Part shown: one piece after another, positions 42,052-51,282 of the stretch
Layout: each line of letters opens with the position of its first letter
Numbering within the stretch: the stretch's first letter is position 1
Source: Peptococcaceae bacterium BRH_c4b
GTDB lineage: Bacteria > Bacillota > Desulfotomaculia > Desulfotomaculales > Desulfocucumaceae
DNA: 52,084 bases
Direction: 5' to 3'
Assembly: GCA_000961595.1 (NCBI GenBank)
Contig: LADO01000016.1
Coordinates: 1 to 52,084 of the forward strand
Translations under genes and position numbers: made by a program
The notes under the pieces: generated by a model
What the model saw: only the letters and a program-made list of their open reading frames with translations
Told to the model about the DNA's origin: nothing
The model's database searches: none

Positions 42052-42381
42052 ATGGATAATTTTGAAAACAAAATAGTTCTCGTTTTTTTTACCGCCCTGG
42101 GTATAATGCTGGGCGCAGTCATGATAGGCAGCATTGCTGCGGTGCTGGTACGGGAACCACCCATGGCAGTAATGTTGAAGCTGGCCAGGGACATGAAAAT
42201 ATGGGCTATCGCTGCAGCCATAGGAGGCACATTCTCCACCTTTGAAATATTTGAAAGCGGGCTTTTTAACGGAGAGGTAAGGGCGGTGGTAAAGCAAATT
42301 TTATACATCATCAGCGCCCTTGCCGGAACACAGGCCGGCTACTACCTGATCCTGGCCCTCTGCGGGGGTAGTAACGATTGA
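42052..42381 (+). CDS. ytrH: Sporulation membrane protein YtrH
   Basis: About 109 residues with three hydrophobic segments: FFTALGIMLGAVMIGSIAAV, then VREPPMAVMLKLARDMKIWA and IAAAIGGTFSTFEIFESGLF; end VKQILYIISALAGTQAGYYL. The KIWAIxAAxGGTFxTF block is the YtrH signature. In B. subtilis YtrH and YtrI are sigma-E-dependent and needed for proper spore formation. GGGGTGATAAC precedes ATG 42052. Its stop overlaps the TTG start of ytrI (4 bp), so the two are coupled. Confidence 0.85.
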   Translation: MDNFENKIVLVFFTALGIMLGAVMIGSIAAVLVREPPMAVMLKLARDMKIWAIAAAIGGTFSTFEIFESGLFNGEVRAVVKQILYIISALAGTQAGYYLILALCGGSND

Positions 42382-42866
42382 TTTTTAAATTTTTTAGATA
42401 CCTGTCCTTATTCATCCTTGGAGCACTGTTGGGCGCCGGCGCCATCGGCATGCTTATAGGCAATCAGGTGGACTATCTTACCCTAACTAACAAAAACCTT
42501 CAGGATCAACTGGCGGAAAGAGAATATCAGCTGCAAAAGTTAAAAGAGTCCTCCAGGCAGAATATGGAGCAAGTTATTTCTTCCATAGAAGCATATCTAT
42601 CCGCCGATTCCATGGAAGGACTTACCGAATATGATCAGTTAAGCCTGCAACTGGAAGCCAGTAAAAGGATCAAGGAATGGCTAAGCCCGCTGGTGGGACA
42701 GGATATCAACAGCCTGGACAATCTATTGATACCCCGCATTGTGGACGACCGTATTATAGAGGCCGGCAGCAGCAAATACCGCCTGAAAACACATCTCGTC
42801 ATAATTAATCAAAAAGTGAAAATATACGTCAAAGCCCGCCTGATTAAAACCGGAACCTCGGAATAG
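42378..42866 (+). CDS. ytrI: Sporulation protein YtrI-like
   Basis: 162 residues: one N-terminal TM helix (YLSLFILGALLGAGAIGMLI), a coiled coil (LTNKNLQDQLAEREYQLQKL), then a soluble domain ending LVIINQKVKIYVKARLI. The layout and position after ytrH match YtrI, which sits in the forespore outer membrane region. The start is TTG within the ytrH stop (TTGA). The pair is closed by a terminator at 42940. Confidence 0.8.
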   Translation: MIFKFFRYLSLFILGALLGAGAIGMLIGNQVDYLTLTNKNLQDQLAEREYQLQKLKESSRQNMEQVISSIEAYLSADSMEGLTEYDQLSLQLEASKRIKEWLSPLVGQDINSLDNLLIPRIVDDRIIEAGSSKYRLKTHLVIINQKVKIYVKARLIKTGTSE

Positions 42867-42939
42867 ACCCCTACCCGGCCCTCCCCCCAGGGCCTATATT
42901 TCCAGACTAATGACATCCCCGGAGAACTGATTGACCAGT

Positions 42940-42976
42940 AAAAAGGATTTTATGCTAAACTAATTGAATCCTTTTT
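42940..42976 (+). terminator. Terminator after ytrHI
   Basis: AAAAAGGATT/AATCCTTTTT with a 17-nt loop and extra T. Confidence 0.75.
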
Positions 42977-43026
42977 TATAATATAGCCAAAGCTTTCTTT
43001 ACGGGCTTTAAGATAAGGATGGTTGC

Positions 43027-43620
43027 ATGAGAGAGAAAAAAAGGATGTTCATACTATTGGCGGCGGGAATAGTGCTAATTGCACTTGGAGCAGTGTTTAC
43101 ATCTTTTGCCGGCAGGCTGCTGGTACTGGACGAACCGCCCCGCAAAGCCGACGTCATTGTGGTACTGGGCGGCGACAGCGGAGAGCGCGTGGAACGGGCC
43201 GTCTCCCTGTACCGGGCAGGCTACGCCCCTTACATGATAGTTTCCGGTGGGCAGCTATATCGCAATATAACCCAGGCTGGAGTGATGAAGGACCACGCCG
43301 TGTCATTGGGCGTACCCGCTGATAAAATCATACTTGAAAACCGTGCCGAAAGCACTTACGATAACGCAACCTTTTGTAAAGAAATCATAGACGAACACGG
43401 CTTCAAATCAGTCATGGTAGTTTCCTCGAACTACCACATGCAGCGGGTAAAATTTATTTTCCGGAAGGTTTTCAAAAATTCCGGAACCACCCTGGTCTAC
43501 TGTGCCGCTCAGGAACCCAAATTTAACCCGAACCGCTGGTGGGCCAACAATAAAAGCATCATGTATACCATTACCGAGTATATAAAATTCACAGGCTATG
43601 CCTTGGGCAGGAACATATAA
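43027..43620 (+). CDS. YdcF-like (DUF218) membrane-anchored protein
   Basis: 197 residues: one N-terminal TM helix (FILLAAGIVLIALGAVFTSF), then the DUF218 domain with ADVIVVLGGDSGERVERAVS, MIVSGGQLY, ENRAESTYDNATF and VVSSNYHMQRVKFIFRK. YdcF/SanA/ElyC proteins of this fold act in envelope polysaccharide metabolism or bind SAM-like nucleotides. The substrate is unknown here. The start has a poor binding site (AAGGATGGTTGC). Monocistronic. Confidence 0.85.
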   Translation: MREKKRMFILLAAGIVLIALGAVFTSFAGRLLVLDEPPRKADVIVVLGGDSGERVERAVSLYRAGYAPYMIVSGGQLYRNITQAGVMKDHAVSLGVPADKIILENRAESTYDNATFCKEIIDEHGFKSVMVVSSNYHMQRVKFIFRKVFKNSGTTLVYCAAQEPKFNPNRWWANNKSIMYTITEYIKFTGYALGRNI

Positions 43621-43637
43621 ATCCAATTTTAATGCAC

Positions 43638-44024
43638 TTAAGGTATCATGGTCTTGGTTTGCCCCGGGCTAATAATCTGAATTACTCCTCCATAGGCGCA
43701 CATTAACTTTGAGGAATTATTTAACGCCGGCATATTCGCCACCAGGACAGTTGGACAACCGGGCACCCATGGAGCCGGTATAACCGGAGTGCAGGGCATA
43801 GGCGTTAAAACTCCCAAGGCTGCGGCTGTGGCAGAAGCCACCGCCGGATTGGCAATGGAATTACACATACCAAAGGGCATTATATTCAAAAATGGAACGT
43901 TATCCATAATGTTGGCATAAGGCATCGTGGTCAAAGTTTTATTTGTTGGTAGTACCATCAGTGATGATGGTGCTACACCAAAACTACATTGTAAATTAGC
44001 ACCACCGCAGACAAAAACACCCAT
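43638..44024 (-). CDS. PAAR-like (DUF4280) protein, orphan
   Basis: About 128 residues from ATG 44024 (CCAGGAGGTATTTTT): MGVFVCGGANLQCSFGVAPS. It is rich in Gly, Pro and Cys (FLNIMPFGMCNSIANP; LTPMPCTPVIPAPWVPGCP) and ends LMCAYGGVIQIISPGQ. This is the DUF4280/PAAR-like fold that caps spikes of contractile injection systems and often carries effectors. No sheath, tube or ATPase gene is in the window. It lies 36 bp downstream of nadE in the same direction, so it may be cotranscribed with it. Role unclear. Confidence 0.75.
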   Translation of the reverse strand: MGVFVCGGANLQCSFGVAPSSLMVLPTNKTLTTMPYANIMDNVPFLNIMPFGMCNSIANPAVASATAAALGVLTPMPCTPVIPAPWVPGCPTVLVANMPALNNSSKLMCAYGGVIQIISPGQTKTMIP

Positions 44025-44060
44025 AAAAATACCTCCTGGTATATGCTTGACCCGCATCAA

Positions 44061-45986
44061 TTAAGGATGGTAATTACCACCTGACAGCAGTTTATTTTTT
44101 AACTCCAGGTATTCCGTAGTAAAGTACACTCCATTTTGCGCTTCCCTGTGGTCAAAGCCATAAGCCCTCCTGCTCACCGCCAGTACCGGCGGAGCCTGTA
44201 TCCTTTTAGCCACGGCAATGCCGGTGTACTGCCTCCACCACCGCTCCAGGTCGTCTATAAACTCGACCGGGCAGGTGAAAAGCCTGCCAACCAGTCCAGG
44301 CTCGCAGCCTATTTTTTCTTCCAGCACTCCTTCATTATACCATGCCAGTATATCACCGGGGGTGGCCCTATTCCAGTGCTCCATAAATGCCCGGAACAGG
44401 TAGTCATGGTAGGGGTAAATTATGGGATCACCCTTCCCCTCATCCACCGCCTGGTCGGAGGAAAGCTCCGCGCTGGGAACGATTTCAATTATACCCCTGG
44501 GGATGACCTCCCTCCGGTACACCTTTTCATTTATATATTCCGCCAGGGAGTATACCTGGTGTTTCCACAAATCCGCCAGGCAGGCGAAAAATCCTGCCAG
44601 GTCACCGTATAGCGTGGTATATCCGACGGTCATTTCGCTTTTGTTGGCGTTACAGGTAAAACCACCCCCGAAGGCTGCAGCAATACCTGCCAGGATCCTG
44701 GAAGAGCGGTCACGGGCCTGGATATTCTCCAGTACCGAAGAAGTTACCTTCAAGGTGAAACTGGTTCCGGTGGCGGGATTCAGCACCGGGGTCCCGCTGA
44801 TCTGGCTTACCGTATAATCCACGGTTTCCTGAATGGGCAGGACGGCATATAAACAGCCCAGGTTGCCAGCCATTTCCAGGGCAAGGTTCCTGGTGGTTAG
44901 AGAATTAAATTTACTGGGCATATTCACCAGCAGCACATTCTCCGGTCCCAATATTTTTGCGTATATTGCTGCGGCGAGGGCCGAATCGATACCGCCGGAG
45001 AGGCCTATCACCACTTTATTTATACCGACGGACTGCAGGAATTTTTCCGTGCCATAGGCCACGGCCTGATAAACACTGTCTATATCCCTGTCATCCGGCA
45101 ACACCACGGCGGTTGTACTCCCCCGACCCGGGGACAGGCCCAGTTCCACTGTTTCCGTGACCGGAGTGAATGGCCGGCAGTAATGGATCACGTCCCCCGT
45201 GCGGCCATATACAGTACTGCATCCGTCAAAGGTATAAACGGTCTTGCCGTTGTTCTGGATACCAACATTGTTGACGTATATCAGTGGGACACCGTATTTC
45301 CCGGCCTGACCGCCGAAAACCCGGTTGCGCTTGTTGTTTTTGCCCAGGGTAAAGGGCGAGCTGGAAATATTCACAAACAGGTCCACCGGTCCGTTGGCGT
45401 AAATTATTTCTATGGGCTTAACGAAATAATCATCACTCCAGCCGTCTTCACACAGTATACAGCCCAGGGACAATATTTTACCGGCAATCTCCAAACGCAC
45501 CGGCTGCAGCAGTTCTCCGGGTCCTTTACCCTCCTCCGAGGCAAGTTTGCGCAGGCTGTAAAAATGCCGGGTGTCGTCAAATTCCCGGTAGTTGGGGTGC
45601 AGGGTCTTGATGCGGAAGGGATAGGAGAAATTTTCCCCGCCGTGCAGCCGTCCGTTCCGGGCCACAAAGAAAGCGTTGTATTTGCGCACCCTGCCGTCGT
45701 TGCCCTTTTTATCCCAGTCCACGGCGACATTGCCGAACAGTACGCCTACGTCCTTAGAAGCGTCAACAACTTTACGGCCGTAATATTCACAATCCCGTAA
45801 AAATCCTTGCTGTTCCCAGGTATCCCCCAGCAGATAGCCGGGGATGGACATTTCCGGAAAAATTATCAGGTCAGCATCCTGTTGCCGGGCTTTGTCAATC
45901 ATAGCCAACATAGCTTCCGTATTCAAATCAGGCCTCCCCGGAACAACTTCCATTTGCCCCAGGGCAATCCTAATCATATCAGCCAT
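44061..45986 (-). CDS. nadE: Glutamine-dependent NAD+ synthetase
   Basis: 641 residues in two domains. Residues ~1-290 are a nitrilase-type glutaminase with Glu (IIFPEMSIPGYL), Lys region and Cys (LGCILCEDGW). Residues ~315-641 are the synthetase with the PP-loop IGLSGGIDSALAAAIYAKIL and the late ELSSDQAVDEGKGDPI and YPYHDYL blocks. It converts deamido-NAD+ to NAD+ with ATP and glutamine. GGAGTGATTTGCG precedes the ATG. Length is typical of the bacterial two-domain form. Confidence 0.95.
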   Translation of the reverse strand: MADMIRIALGQMEVVPGRPDLNTEAMLAMIDKARQQDADLIIFPEMSIPGYLLGDTWEQQGFLRDCEYYGRKVVDASKDVGVLFGNVAVDWDKKGNDGRVRKYNAFFVARNGRLHGGENFSYPFRIKTLHPNYREFDDTRHFYSLRKLASEEGKGPGELLQPVRLEIAGKILSLGCILCEDGWSDDYFVKPIEIIYANGPVDLFVNISSSPFTLGKNNKRNRVFGGQAGKYGVPLIYVNNVGIQNNGKTVYTFDGCSTVYGRTGDVIHYCRPFTPVTETVELGLSPGRGSTTAVVLPDDRDIDSVYQAVAYGTEKFLQSVGINKVVIGLSGGIDSALAAAIYAKILGPENVLLVNMPSKFNSLTTRNLALEMAGNLGCLYAVLPIQETVDYTVSQISGTPVLNPATGTSFTLKVTSSVLENIQARDRSSRILAGIAAAFGGGFTCNANKSEMTVGYTTLYGDLAGFFACLADLWKHQVYSLAEYINEKVYRREVIPRGIIEIVPSAELSSDQAVDEGKGDPIIYPYHDYLFRAFMEHWNRATPGDILAWYNEGVLEEKIGCEPGLVGRLFTCPVEFIDDLERWWRQYTGIAVAKRIQAPPVLAVSRRAYGFDHREAQNGVYFTTEYLELKNKLLSGGNYHP

Positions 45987-46118
45987 CGCAAATCACTCCT
46001 TATATAGATTATATTGCATTTTTGTTTTTTAGAAAATTGTTAACCAACTTTTGCTTCCCTGCATAAAAGGATAAAAGGCACAATGGTAGAAATATAAAGA
46101 GTAAAGGAGTTGATTTTC

Positions 46119-46463
46119 TTGACATCTGACAGCCAGTCCCAAAACATGGCCGTATTCTGCCATCTGGGTGGTCTTGCCGGGTATTTGATACCAATGGGAC
46201 ACATCATCATTCCCCTGGTATTGTGGTTAATTAAAAGGGACGAATCTCCCTTTATTAATCAGCACGGCAAGGAAGCGCTAAATTTTAACATTAGCTTTAC
46301 CATATATGCCATAATATCCGGACTGCTGTGTTTTATCTTGATAGGTTTCATACTGCTGCCTATTTTAGTTGTCATGCACATAGTGTTCATCATAATCGCC
46401 AGCCTGGCCGCCAGCAGGGGAGAATATTACAACTACCCGCTGATCATACGCCTGGTAAGTTAG
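46119..46463 (+). CDS. DUF4870 (Tic20-like) membrane protein
   Basis: About 114 residues with three hydrophobic helices: NMAVFCHLGGLAGYLIPMGH, IIIPLVLWLIKRDESPFINQ, HGKEALNFNISFTIYAIISG and a last one before SRGEYYNYP. This is the DUF4870 pattern. TTG at 46119 is 9 nt after AGGAG; the earlier TTG at 46110 touches the binding site. Function unknown. Followed by a perfect terminator. Confidence 0.85.
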   Translation: MTSDSQSQNMAVFCHLGGLAGYLIPMGHIIIPLVLWLIKRDESPFINQHGKEALNFNISFTIYAIISGLLCFILIGFILLPILVVMHIVFIIIASLAASRGEYYNYPLIIRLVS

Positions 46464-46472
46464 ATTAAACCT

Positions 46473-46508
46473 AAAAGGGCATCTCACCGTACGGTGAGAT
46501 GCCCTTTT
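46473..46508. terminator. 36-bp perfect palindrome, terminator
   Basis: Two 18-bp arms, AAAAGGGCATCTCACCGT and its complement, with no spacer and T-rich ends. It starts 9 nt after the DUF4870 stop. Confidence 0.85.
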
Positions 46509-46563
46509 ACTATGCTTATAAATTCAAAAGTGTACTCCTGCTACTTAGCGGCTATTAAGGTAA

Positions 46564-46630
46564 GGGGACACACCTTCTTTTGTTGCATAAAATTCCTTGC
46601 CTTTCAACGACTTCACGAAGGAATGTCCCC
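46564..46630. repeat. GGGGACA...TGTCCCC hairpin repeat, copy 3
   Basis: Same ends as 33814 and 36997, with inner stem CCTTC/GAAGG and a different central part. The stem sequence changes but pairing is kept. Confidence 0.6.
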
Positions 46631-46769
46631 AATTACTGGCTTGCCTTCTTGCTTGGATAGACTGGTAAGAACCCCCACTTGAGCACCGGTAAGGCAATGT
46701 TTTCTGAAGGTACTGTCAGCCTTTTTCTTGAATACCAAAAAGCCCCATAATCTTTTACCGCTGAATTTT

Positions 46770-46826
46770 AGAAAAACTTGAATATATATTTACATTCAGA
46801 AAAATTTTGAATATATATTTACATGC
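46770..46826. repeat. Tandem A/T-rich direct repeats upstream of chemoreceptor locus
   Basis: AGAAAAACTTGAATATATAT... and AGAAAAATTTTGAATATATA... lie head to tail, each ~28 bp and ending TTACATTC or TTACATGC. They could be an UP element or regulator sites. The 46631-47044 gap otherwise shows no gene. Confidence 0.45.
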
Positions 46827-47044
46827 AGATGCAAAATTGGTAAAGTATACATAGTGACAACAAGTACAAATTCAACCTCTCTACCACTGGCAAGGTACTT
46901 TCCATAAAAGTGATAAAAATAACAACCCTGGTTTAGATTGCCAGTATCGGTAATATATATCTTAACTTAAATTACTTATTTCATGACCCCAAAATTTGTA
47001 TTTAAACATTTTTACAAAAACTAGCAAAGCGAGGGGAGTGTTTT

Positions 47045-47383
47045 ATGAACTTTTTTGATAACCATAAAGAATGCTACCATAAGTGGCATTCAGGATACAG
47101 GGAGTATCAACATGTATGCACAGGCAAGCTAAAAAATATGTATGTGAACGAAATGCATAGTATTTTAGCAAATATTTTAATTCATTGCGGATCAAATTAT
47201 CTGGATTACTATATGAATATAATTAAAAGAAATAAAAATAGTTCCGGTGATATAAATTTAGGGATTACAACAGATACTGCGTTCTTTTTATACATAAAAA
47301 ATTATAAAAATATGCCTAGAATTGTAAGAATGATTATCGGAACACTACTACTGTGTAAAAAAACATATCATAAAACTATCTAG
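47045..47383 (+). CDS. Hypothetical His/Tyr/Asn-rich protein (112 aa)
   Basis: ATG after GAGGGGAGTGTTTT. The sequence starts NFFDNHKECYHKWHSGYREY and continues with CTGKLKNMYVNEMHSILANI and LIHCGSNYLDYYMNIIKRNK. It is soluble and probably helical, with no recognised domain. Several His and Cys residues in the first 70 could bind a metal, but there is no known pattern. It lies 42 bp before the two-CW chemoreceptor in the same direction, so a functional link is possible. Confidence 0.55.
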   Translation: MNFFDNHKECYHKWHSGYREYQHVCTGKLKNMYVNEMHSILANILIHCGSNYLDYYMNIIKRNKNSSGDINLGITTDTAFFLYIKNYKNMPRIVRMIIGTLLLCKKTYHKTI

Positions 47384-47425
47384 ACATGTGAATGTGATTA
47401 CTTACACTAGGGAGGGGTGCTTAAA

Positions 47426-49180
47426 ATGGCAAATTGCTGGGATACTATGGAATGTCCGAAAGGCAGAAAACAAGAATGTCCTGCTTTTAAAATTAATAGA
47501 GGAGATAAGTGCTGGCTATTAACAGATACTCTTTGCAAAGGTGAAAAAAAGGGTACAATGATAGAAAAAATGGCCAGTTGCAAAAATTGCAAATTTTACC
47601 AGGACAATAACAGAATTAAATTCATGGGAATAAAAGGTAAATTCTATATTGTAACGGCTCTTATATTGCTCATGGTTTGCTATCTTGGTTTGTTTTCACT
47701 TTATCAGATGAAGAATAATAATGACAAATTCAATGAATTAATTCAATATAATGTAGGTGTTATAAGCGATACAAAAAACGCCTTAATAGAATTTGAAAAA
47801 GGAGCTTTAGATTTAAGAGGTTATATACTTACCGGACAGGATAGGTATCTAAAAAATTACAGGAATGATAAGCAGAATTTTGAAAAATATATGACTGAAA
47901 TAAAATCATTGCTGCGTACAGATCAAGGAAAAGAGTTATATGTTGTTTTACAGAATAACTATGACATATTTTGCAAATATGCAGATACAGCAATAGAAAT
48001 CAGAAACACAAAAACAATAGCTGATGTAATTAAATATATAGAACAAAATCCTGGTGTCAATACCAATGTCGTTAATGCCGCCAAAAAATTAATAGAATAT
48101 GACGAGAAACTGCTAATAGAGGGACAGGAAGCTTCAGACAGGATGATTTCCTATACGACGAAAGCGATCATTATCTCATTAGCTATAGTTCTGCTTCTAT
48201 GTATTGTTGCTTCTGCCTTTCTTACAGCTTCAATAAGCAAGCCTCTGCTTAGCCTTGAGAAACAGACTAACCGTATTGCATCGGGGGACTTAACAGCCTC
48301 TCACGTATTAATTAAAAACAGAGATGAAATAGGCTCACTTGCCAATGCGTACAACCAAATGATAAACAGCCTGAAGGATATAGTAAACAGAGTTGCTGAA
48401 AAAGCCGTAGATGTTTCGTCAGCTTCCCAGCAGTTAAGTTCTTCCGCCGAACAAACCGCCGCCAGTGCCAGTGAAACAGCATCCACAGTTTGCGAAATAG
48501 CGCAGTCAGTTAACCAGGTTTCAAATAATGCACAAGTCGTAGCTGACGAGGCTCAAAATGTTTCCTCACATGCCGCCACAGGCTGGGAGGGTATAGAGAG
48601 TATAACGCAACAAATGGAAGACATAAAACAGTCAACCCAATCGATACTGGAAGTAATAAAGAGATTAAACGATAAGTCCGGGGAAATTACAAAAATTGTT
48701 GAGTTGATTACCCAAATATCAGATCAAACTAACCTTTTGGCTCTGAACGCAGCCATTGAAGCCGCCAGAGCAGGGGATGCCGGCCGTGGCTTTGCGGTTG
48801 TGGCAGAGGAAGTACGCAAACTGGCAGAACAATCCAATTTGGCCGCTAAAGAGATCTTTAATCTGATTCAAGCCATTCAGAACGAATCTCACGGAGCAGT
48901 TAGTATTGCTGAAAAGGGATCTGAGTCTGTAAAAGAAGGCACCGGAGTAATTATAGGGGTCGGTAAATCCTTTAAAAATATAATTGATTCTGTTCATAAG
49001 TTGAGTAAAGAGATACAGAATGTTGCTACCTCAACTATTGAGATGTCTGATGGAATGCAAAATATTGCCGGTGTATCCCAGGAGCAAAATGCAGTTATGG
49101 AAGAAATATCAGCATCAAGCCAAACCATGGCAAAAACTGCACAGGAATTGAATCATATAGCTTCACTCTTCAAGAGATAA
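47426..49180 (+). CDS. Chemoreceptor-like MCP with N-terminal two-CW domain
   Basis: About 584 residues. Residues 1-55 form a Cys-rich two-CW module before the first membrane helix: [32 protein letters not shown], then SCKNCKFY. Then TM1 ([20 protein letters not shown]), a CHASE3-like helical sensor (~85-240), TM2, HAMP ([20 protein letters not shown]) and the MCP domain with tip [20 protein letters not shown]. Such a cytoplasmic Cys module may sense redox state or bind a metal (inference). GGGAGGGGTGCTTAAA precedes ATG 47426. The next gene's start is covered by a hairpin involving this gene's stop codon. Confidence 0.88.
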   Translation: MANCWDTMECPKGRKQECPAFKINRGDKCWLLTDTLCKGEKKGTMIEKMASCKNCKFYQDNNRIKFMGIKGKFYIVTALILLMVCYLGLFSLYQMKNNNDKFNELIQYNVGVISDTKNALIEFEKGALDLRGYILTGQDRYLKNYRNDKQNFEKYMTEIKSLLRTDQGKELYVVLQNNYDIFCKYADTAIEIRNTKTIADVIKYIEQNPGVNTNVVNAAKKLIEYDEKLLIEGQEASDRMISYTTKAIIISLAIVLLLCIVASAFLTASISKPLLSLEKQTNRIASGDLTASHVLIKNRDEIGSLANAYNQMINSLKDIVNRVAEKAVDVSSASQQLSSSAEQTAASASETASTVCEIAQSVNQVSNNAQVVADEAQNVSSHAATGWEGIESITQQMEDIKQSTQSILEVIKRLNDKSGEITKIVELITQISDQTNLLALNAAIEAARAGDAGRGFAVVAEEVRKLAEQSNLAAKEIFNLIQAIQNESHGAVSIAEKGSESVKEGTGVIIGVGKSFKNIIDSVHKLSKEIQNVATSTIEMSDGMQNIAGVSQEQNAVMEEISASSQTMAKTAQELNHIASLFKR

Positions 49181-49219
49181 TTGACATCTTAGGATTACAG
49201 CAAAGGAGATGTCAATTAT
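49177..49219 (+). promoter_or_regulatory. Hairpin covering the start of the GGDEF/HD-GYP gene
   Basis: ATAATTGACATCT (49177-49189) pairs perfectly with AGATGTCAATTAT (49207-49219). The left arm contains the TAA of the MCP gene. The right arm covers the end of AAAGGAG and the first two bases of the ATG. Ribosomes finishing the MCP would open it, so it is a likely translational-coupling device. Confidence 0.65.
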
Positions 49220-50921
49220 GGCAAAAGTAATATATGTTTCAAGGGCTACTGTTATATCAGCTTCCATATCCATAATTACCCTTTTTCTGACGGTTTACAA
49301 ATTATCTTTTAGACATATTTTAGATGAAACAACCATTTTAAGTTTAATATTAGTAATATCTGCAACTGCAACTACTATTCTGGTGATTATAAAAGTTATT
49401 AATGAAAACTTAATTTATCGTCTTACAGTGTTGCATAGCCATAACGCCGTTATTACTATTACTGCAAAGGGCCAGATTAACAGTATTAATCTGATAGCCG
49501 AAGATATTTTTGGATTGAGAACTGAAGAACTTACCGGTAAAAACTTTAAAGAAGTTTTTACCGGTAAATCTGGCGATAATGAAATACCTCTTACCCTACC
49601 TATAGATGATATATTAAAATCTGGTAAAAGTATCTGCGGTGAGGAAAAGGTTTTTACTGATTCAGACGGGTGGATAACCAATTTAGTTGTAGACATCTTT
49701 CCCCTTCTATATGGTATTAAGACTATAGGGGCAGTAGCTATCGCCAGGGATATGACTCATCGCAAAATTATGGAAGAACGGCTCCGTAGTGCAGTTGTGC
49801 GTGACAGCCTGACAAATCTATATAACCATAAATACATAAAAGAACGACTGGAAATGGAGTTGGCTGTAGCAGGTAAAAACGGTGCCAACCTGACCTTATT
49901 ACTAATTGACATAGATAATTTTAAGCATTGTAATGATAATTACGGGCATTTATACGGTGACCAGGTATTGTATACCTTTGCAAACATACTAAAAAGCAAT
50001 GTAAGGAATAGCGATATTGTGGGGCGTTATGGTGGTGATGAATTTGCCATCATCTTACCTGATACTGACATACAGATTTCCAGGGAAATAGCGGAGAGAA
50101 TCAGAGAGTCGGTTCAAGGCTTTGAATTCCTTCAAAAAGAACTGTTGCCCGGGGGGAGGCTGACAGTTAGCATTGGTATAGCAGGCTATCCGGACAATAC
50201 ATCCAATCCTTATGAACTAATAAAAATGGCTGACGAAGCCCTGTATGAAGCCAAGCGAACTGCCAAAAACAAGGTGGAGGTTTATTTTTCTGCGTTAAAA
50301 GAGTTTCAAAATGAACTATGTGATGCTGAACGCTCAGTAATTGAAACCACAAAAACCCTCCTTGCCGTAATTAATGCCAAGGATAAATACACGTACAGTC
50401 ATAGCGAACAGGTTGCTTTTCACGTTGGCATAATTGCCAGAAGTTTGGGCATTCCTGATCAGGATGTTAAAAAACTCAAACTTGCTGCTTTCTTGCATGA
50501 TGTCGGCAAAATTGAAATTAACCCGGAAATACTTAATAAATCCACACCATTAACTCATGATGAGTGGCAAATCATAAAGCAGCATCCGGAATGGGGCGCC
50601 GAAATACTCAGGCCCCTCGGTCAGACGATGCAAGATATTCTACCGGCAGTGTTAGGTCACCACGAACGATTTGATGGAAATGGTTACCCTAACGGCCTGG
50701 CGGGTGAAAAAATTCCTCTGGGGGCCAGAATAATTACTTTAGCTGACGCATATGACGCCATGAGAACAAACAGGCCATATAAAAAAGGTATGACAATTAC
50801 AGAAAGTATAGAAGAAATAAAAAAATGCCGTGGCATTCAGTTTGATCCGTTTCTTGTTGATATTTTTACAGGTGAAATAATAAAACAAAATTATTGTGTG
50901 GGCAGATATTGCGCAGGATAA
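49218..50921 (+). CDS. PAS-GGDEF-HD-GYP cyclic-di-GMP enzyme
   Basis: 567 residues: two TM helices (~6-60), PAS domain (~75-190), GGDEF domain (~195-355) with the intact active site RYGGDEFAIIL, then HD-GYP (~370-560) with HDVGKIEINPEIL, KQHPEWGAEIL and HHERFDGNGYPNGL. It has all residues for both making and breaking c-di-GMP; one activity usually dominates. ATG 49218 is preceded by AAAGGAG at 9 nt; the earlier ATG 49209 touches it. Coupled to the upstream two-CW chemoreceptor. Confidence 0.92.
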   Translation: MAKVIYVSRATVISASISIITLFLTVYKLSFRHILDETTILSLILVISATATTILVIIKVINENLIYRLTVLHSHNAVITITAKGQINSINLIAEDIFGLRTEELTGKNFKEVFTGKSGDNEIPLTLPIDDILKSGKSICGEEKVFTDSDGWITNLVVDIFPLLYGIKTIGAVAIARDMTHRKIMEERLRSAVVRDSLTNLYNHKYIKERLEMELAVAGKNGANLTLLLIDIDNFKHCNDNYGHLYGDQVLYTFANILKSNVRNSDIVGRYGGDEFAIILPDTDIQISREIAERIRESVQGFEFLQKELLPGGRLTVSIGIAGYPDNTSNPYELIKMADEALYEAKRTAKNKVEVYFSALKEFQNELCDAERSVIETTKTLLAVINAKDKYTYSHSEQVAFHVGIIARSLGIPDQDVKKLKLAAFLHDVGKIEINPEILNKSTPLTHDEWQIIKQHPEWGAEILRPLGQTMQDILPAVLGHHERFDGNGYPNGLAGEKIPLGARIITLADAYDAMRTNRPYKKGMTITESIEEIKKCRGIQFDPFLVDIFTGEIIKQNYCVGRYCAG

Positions 50922-50940
50922 TTATTAATTACTGGTGTAT

Positions 50941-51282
50941 TTATAGGAATTGAGATGAAGAGTTTATGCAAGAAAGGATTTGCTCATACCGTGCAATGTT
51001 TCTTCCATTTTCCGTGAGGTAATCGAATATAAAATCAAGCTGTTTTTTGGATATACGTTTCCCATCTTCCAAATAATATTGAACAGTGCCTTGGCTGAGT
51101 TTCACCCATCCATTTTTTTCAAGGGTCATTTCTGGGTCTTTGTTAAAAAAACCCTTGACCAGAATTTTAATATTCTGCCTGTGACATATTTCCTTAGCCT
51201 TATCCCAGTGCTCGGTATATAAGCACTCATAAAACTCTCCTGTAGGCGAAAGCCATCCACTAACTGATATTAATTTTCTCAT
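50941..51282 (-). CDS. Hypothetical protein (113 aa)
   Basis: The product starts MRKLISVSGWLSPTGEFYEC and continues LYTEHWDKAKEICHRQNIKI, then FDYLTENGRNIARYEQILSC. It resembles small Firmicute hypotheticals found near mobile DNA, but I cannot name a family. The start is supported by GAGGTGATAAGG. That binding-site segment is itself a tandem 14-bp duplication (AGGTGATAAGGATG twice), which may have changed its expression. Confidence 0.6.
   Translation of the reverse strand: MRKLISVSGWLSPTGEFYECLYTEHWDKAKEICHRQNIKILVKGFFNKDPEMTLEKNGWVKLSQGTVQYYLEDGKRISKKQLDFIFDYLTENGRNIARYEQILSCINSSSQFL

Noticed and set aside
41784-42311. N-terminal extension of the CBS protein to 333 residues
   Set aside because: The added part overlaps the divergent ytrH gene on the other strand and lacks a ribosome binding site; CBS homology begins near the ATG at 41777.
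46494-46682. 62-codon frame after DUF4870
   Set aside because: It starts inside the terminator palindrome and crosses the GGGGACA repeat; no binding site.
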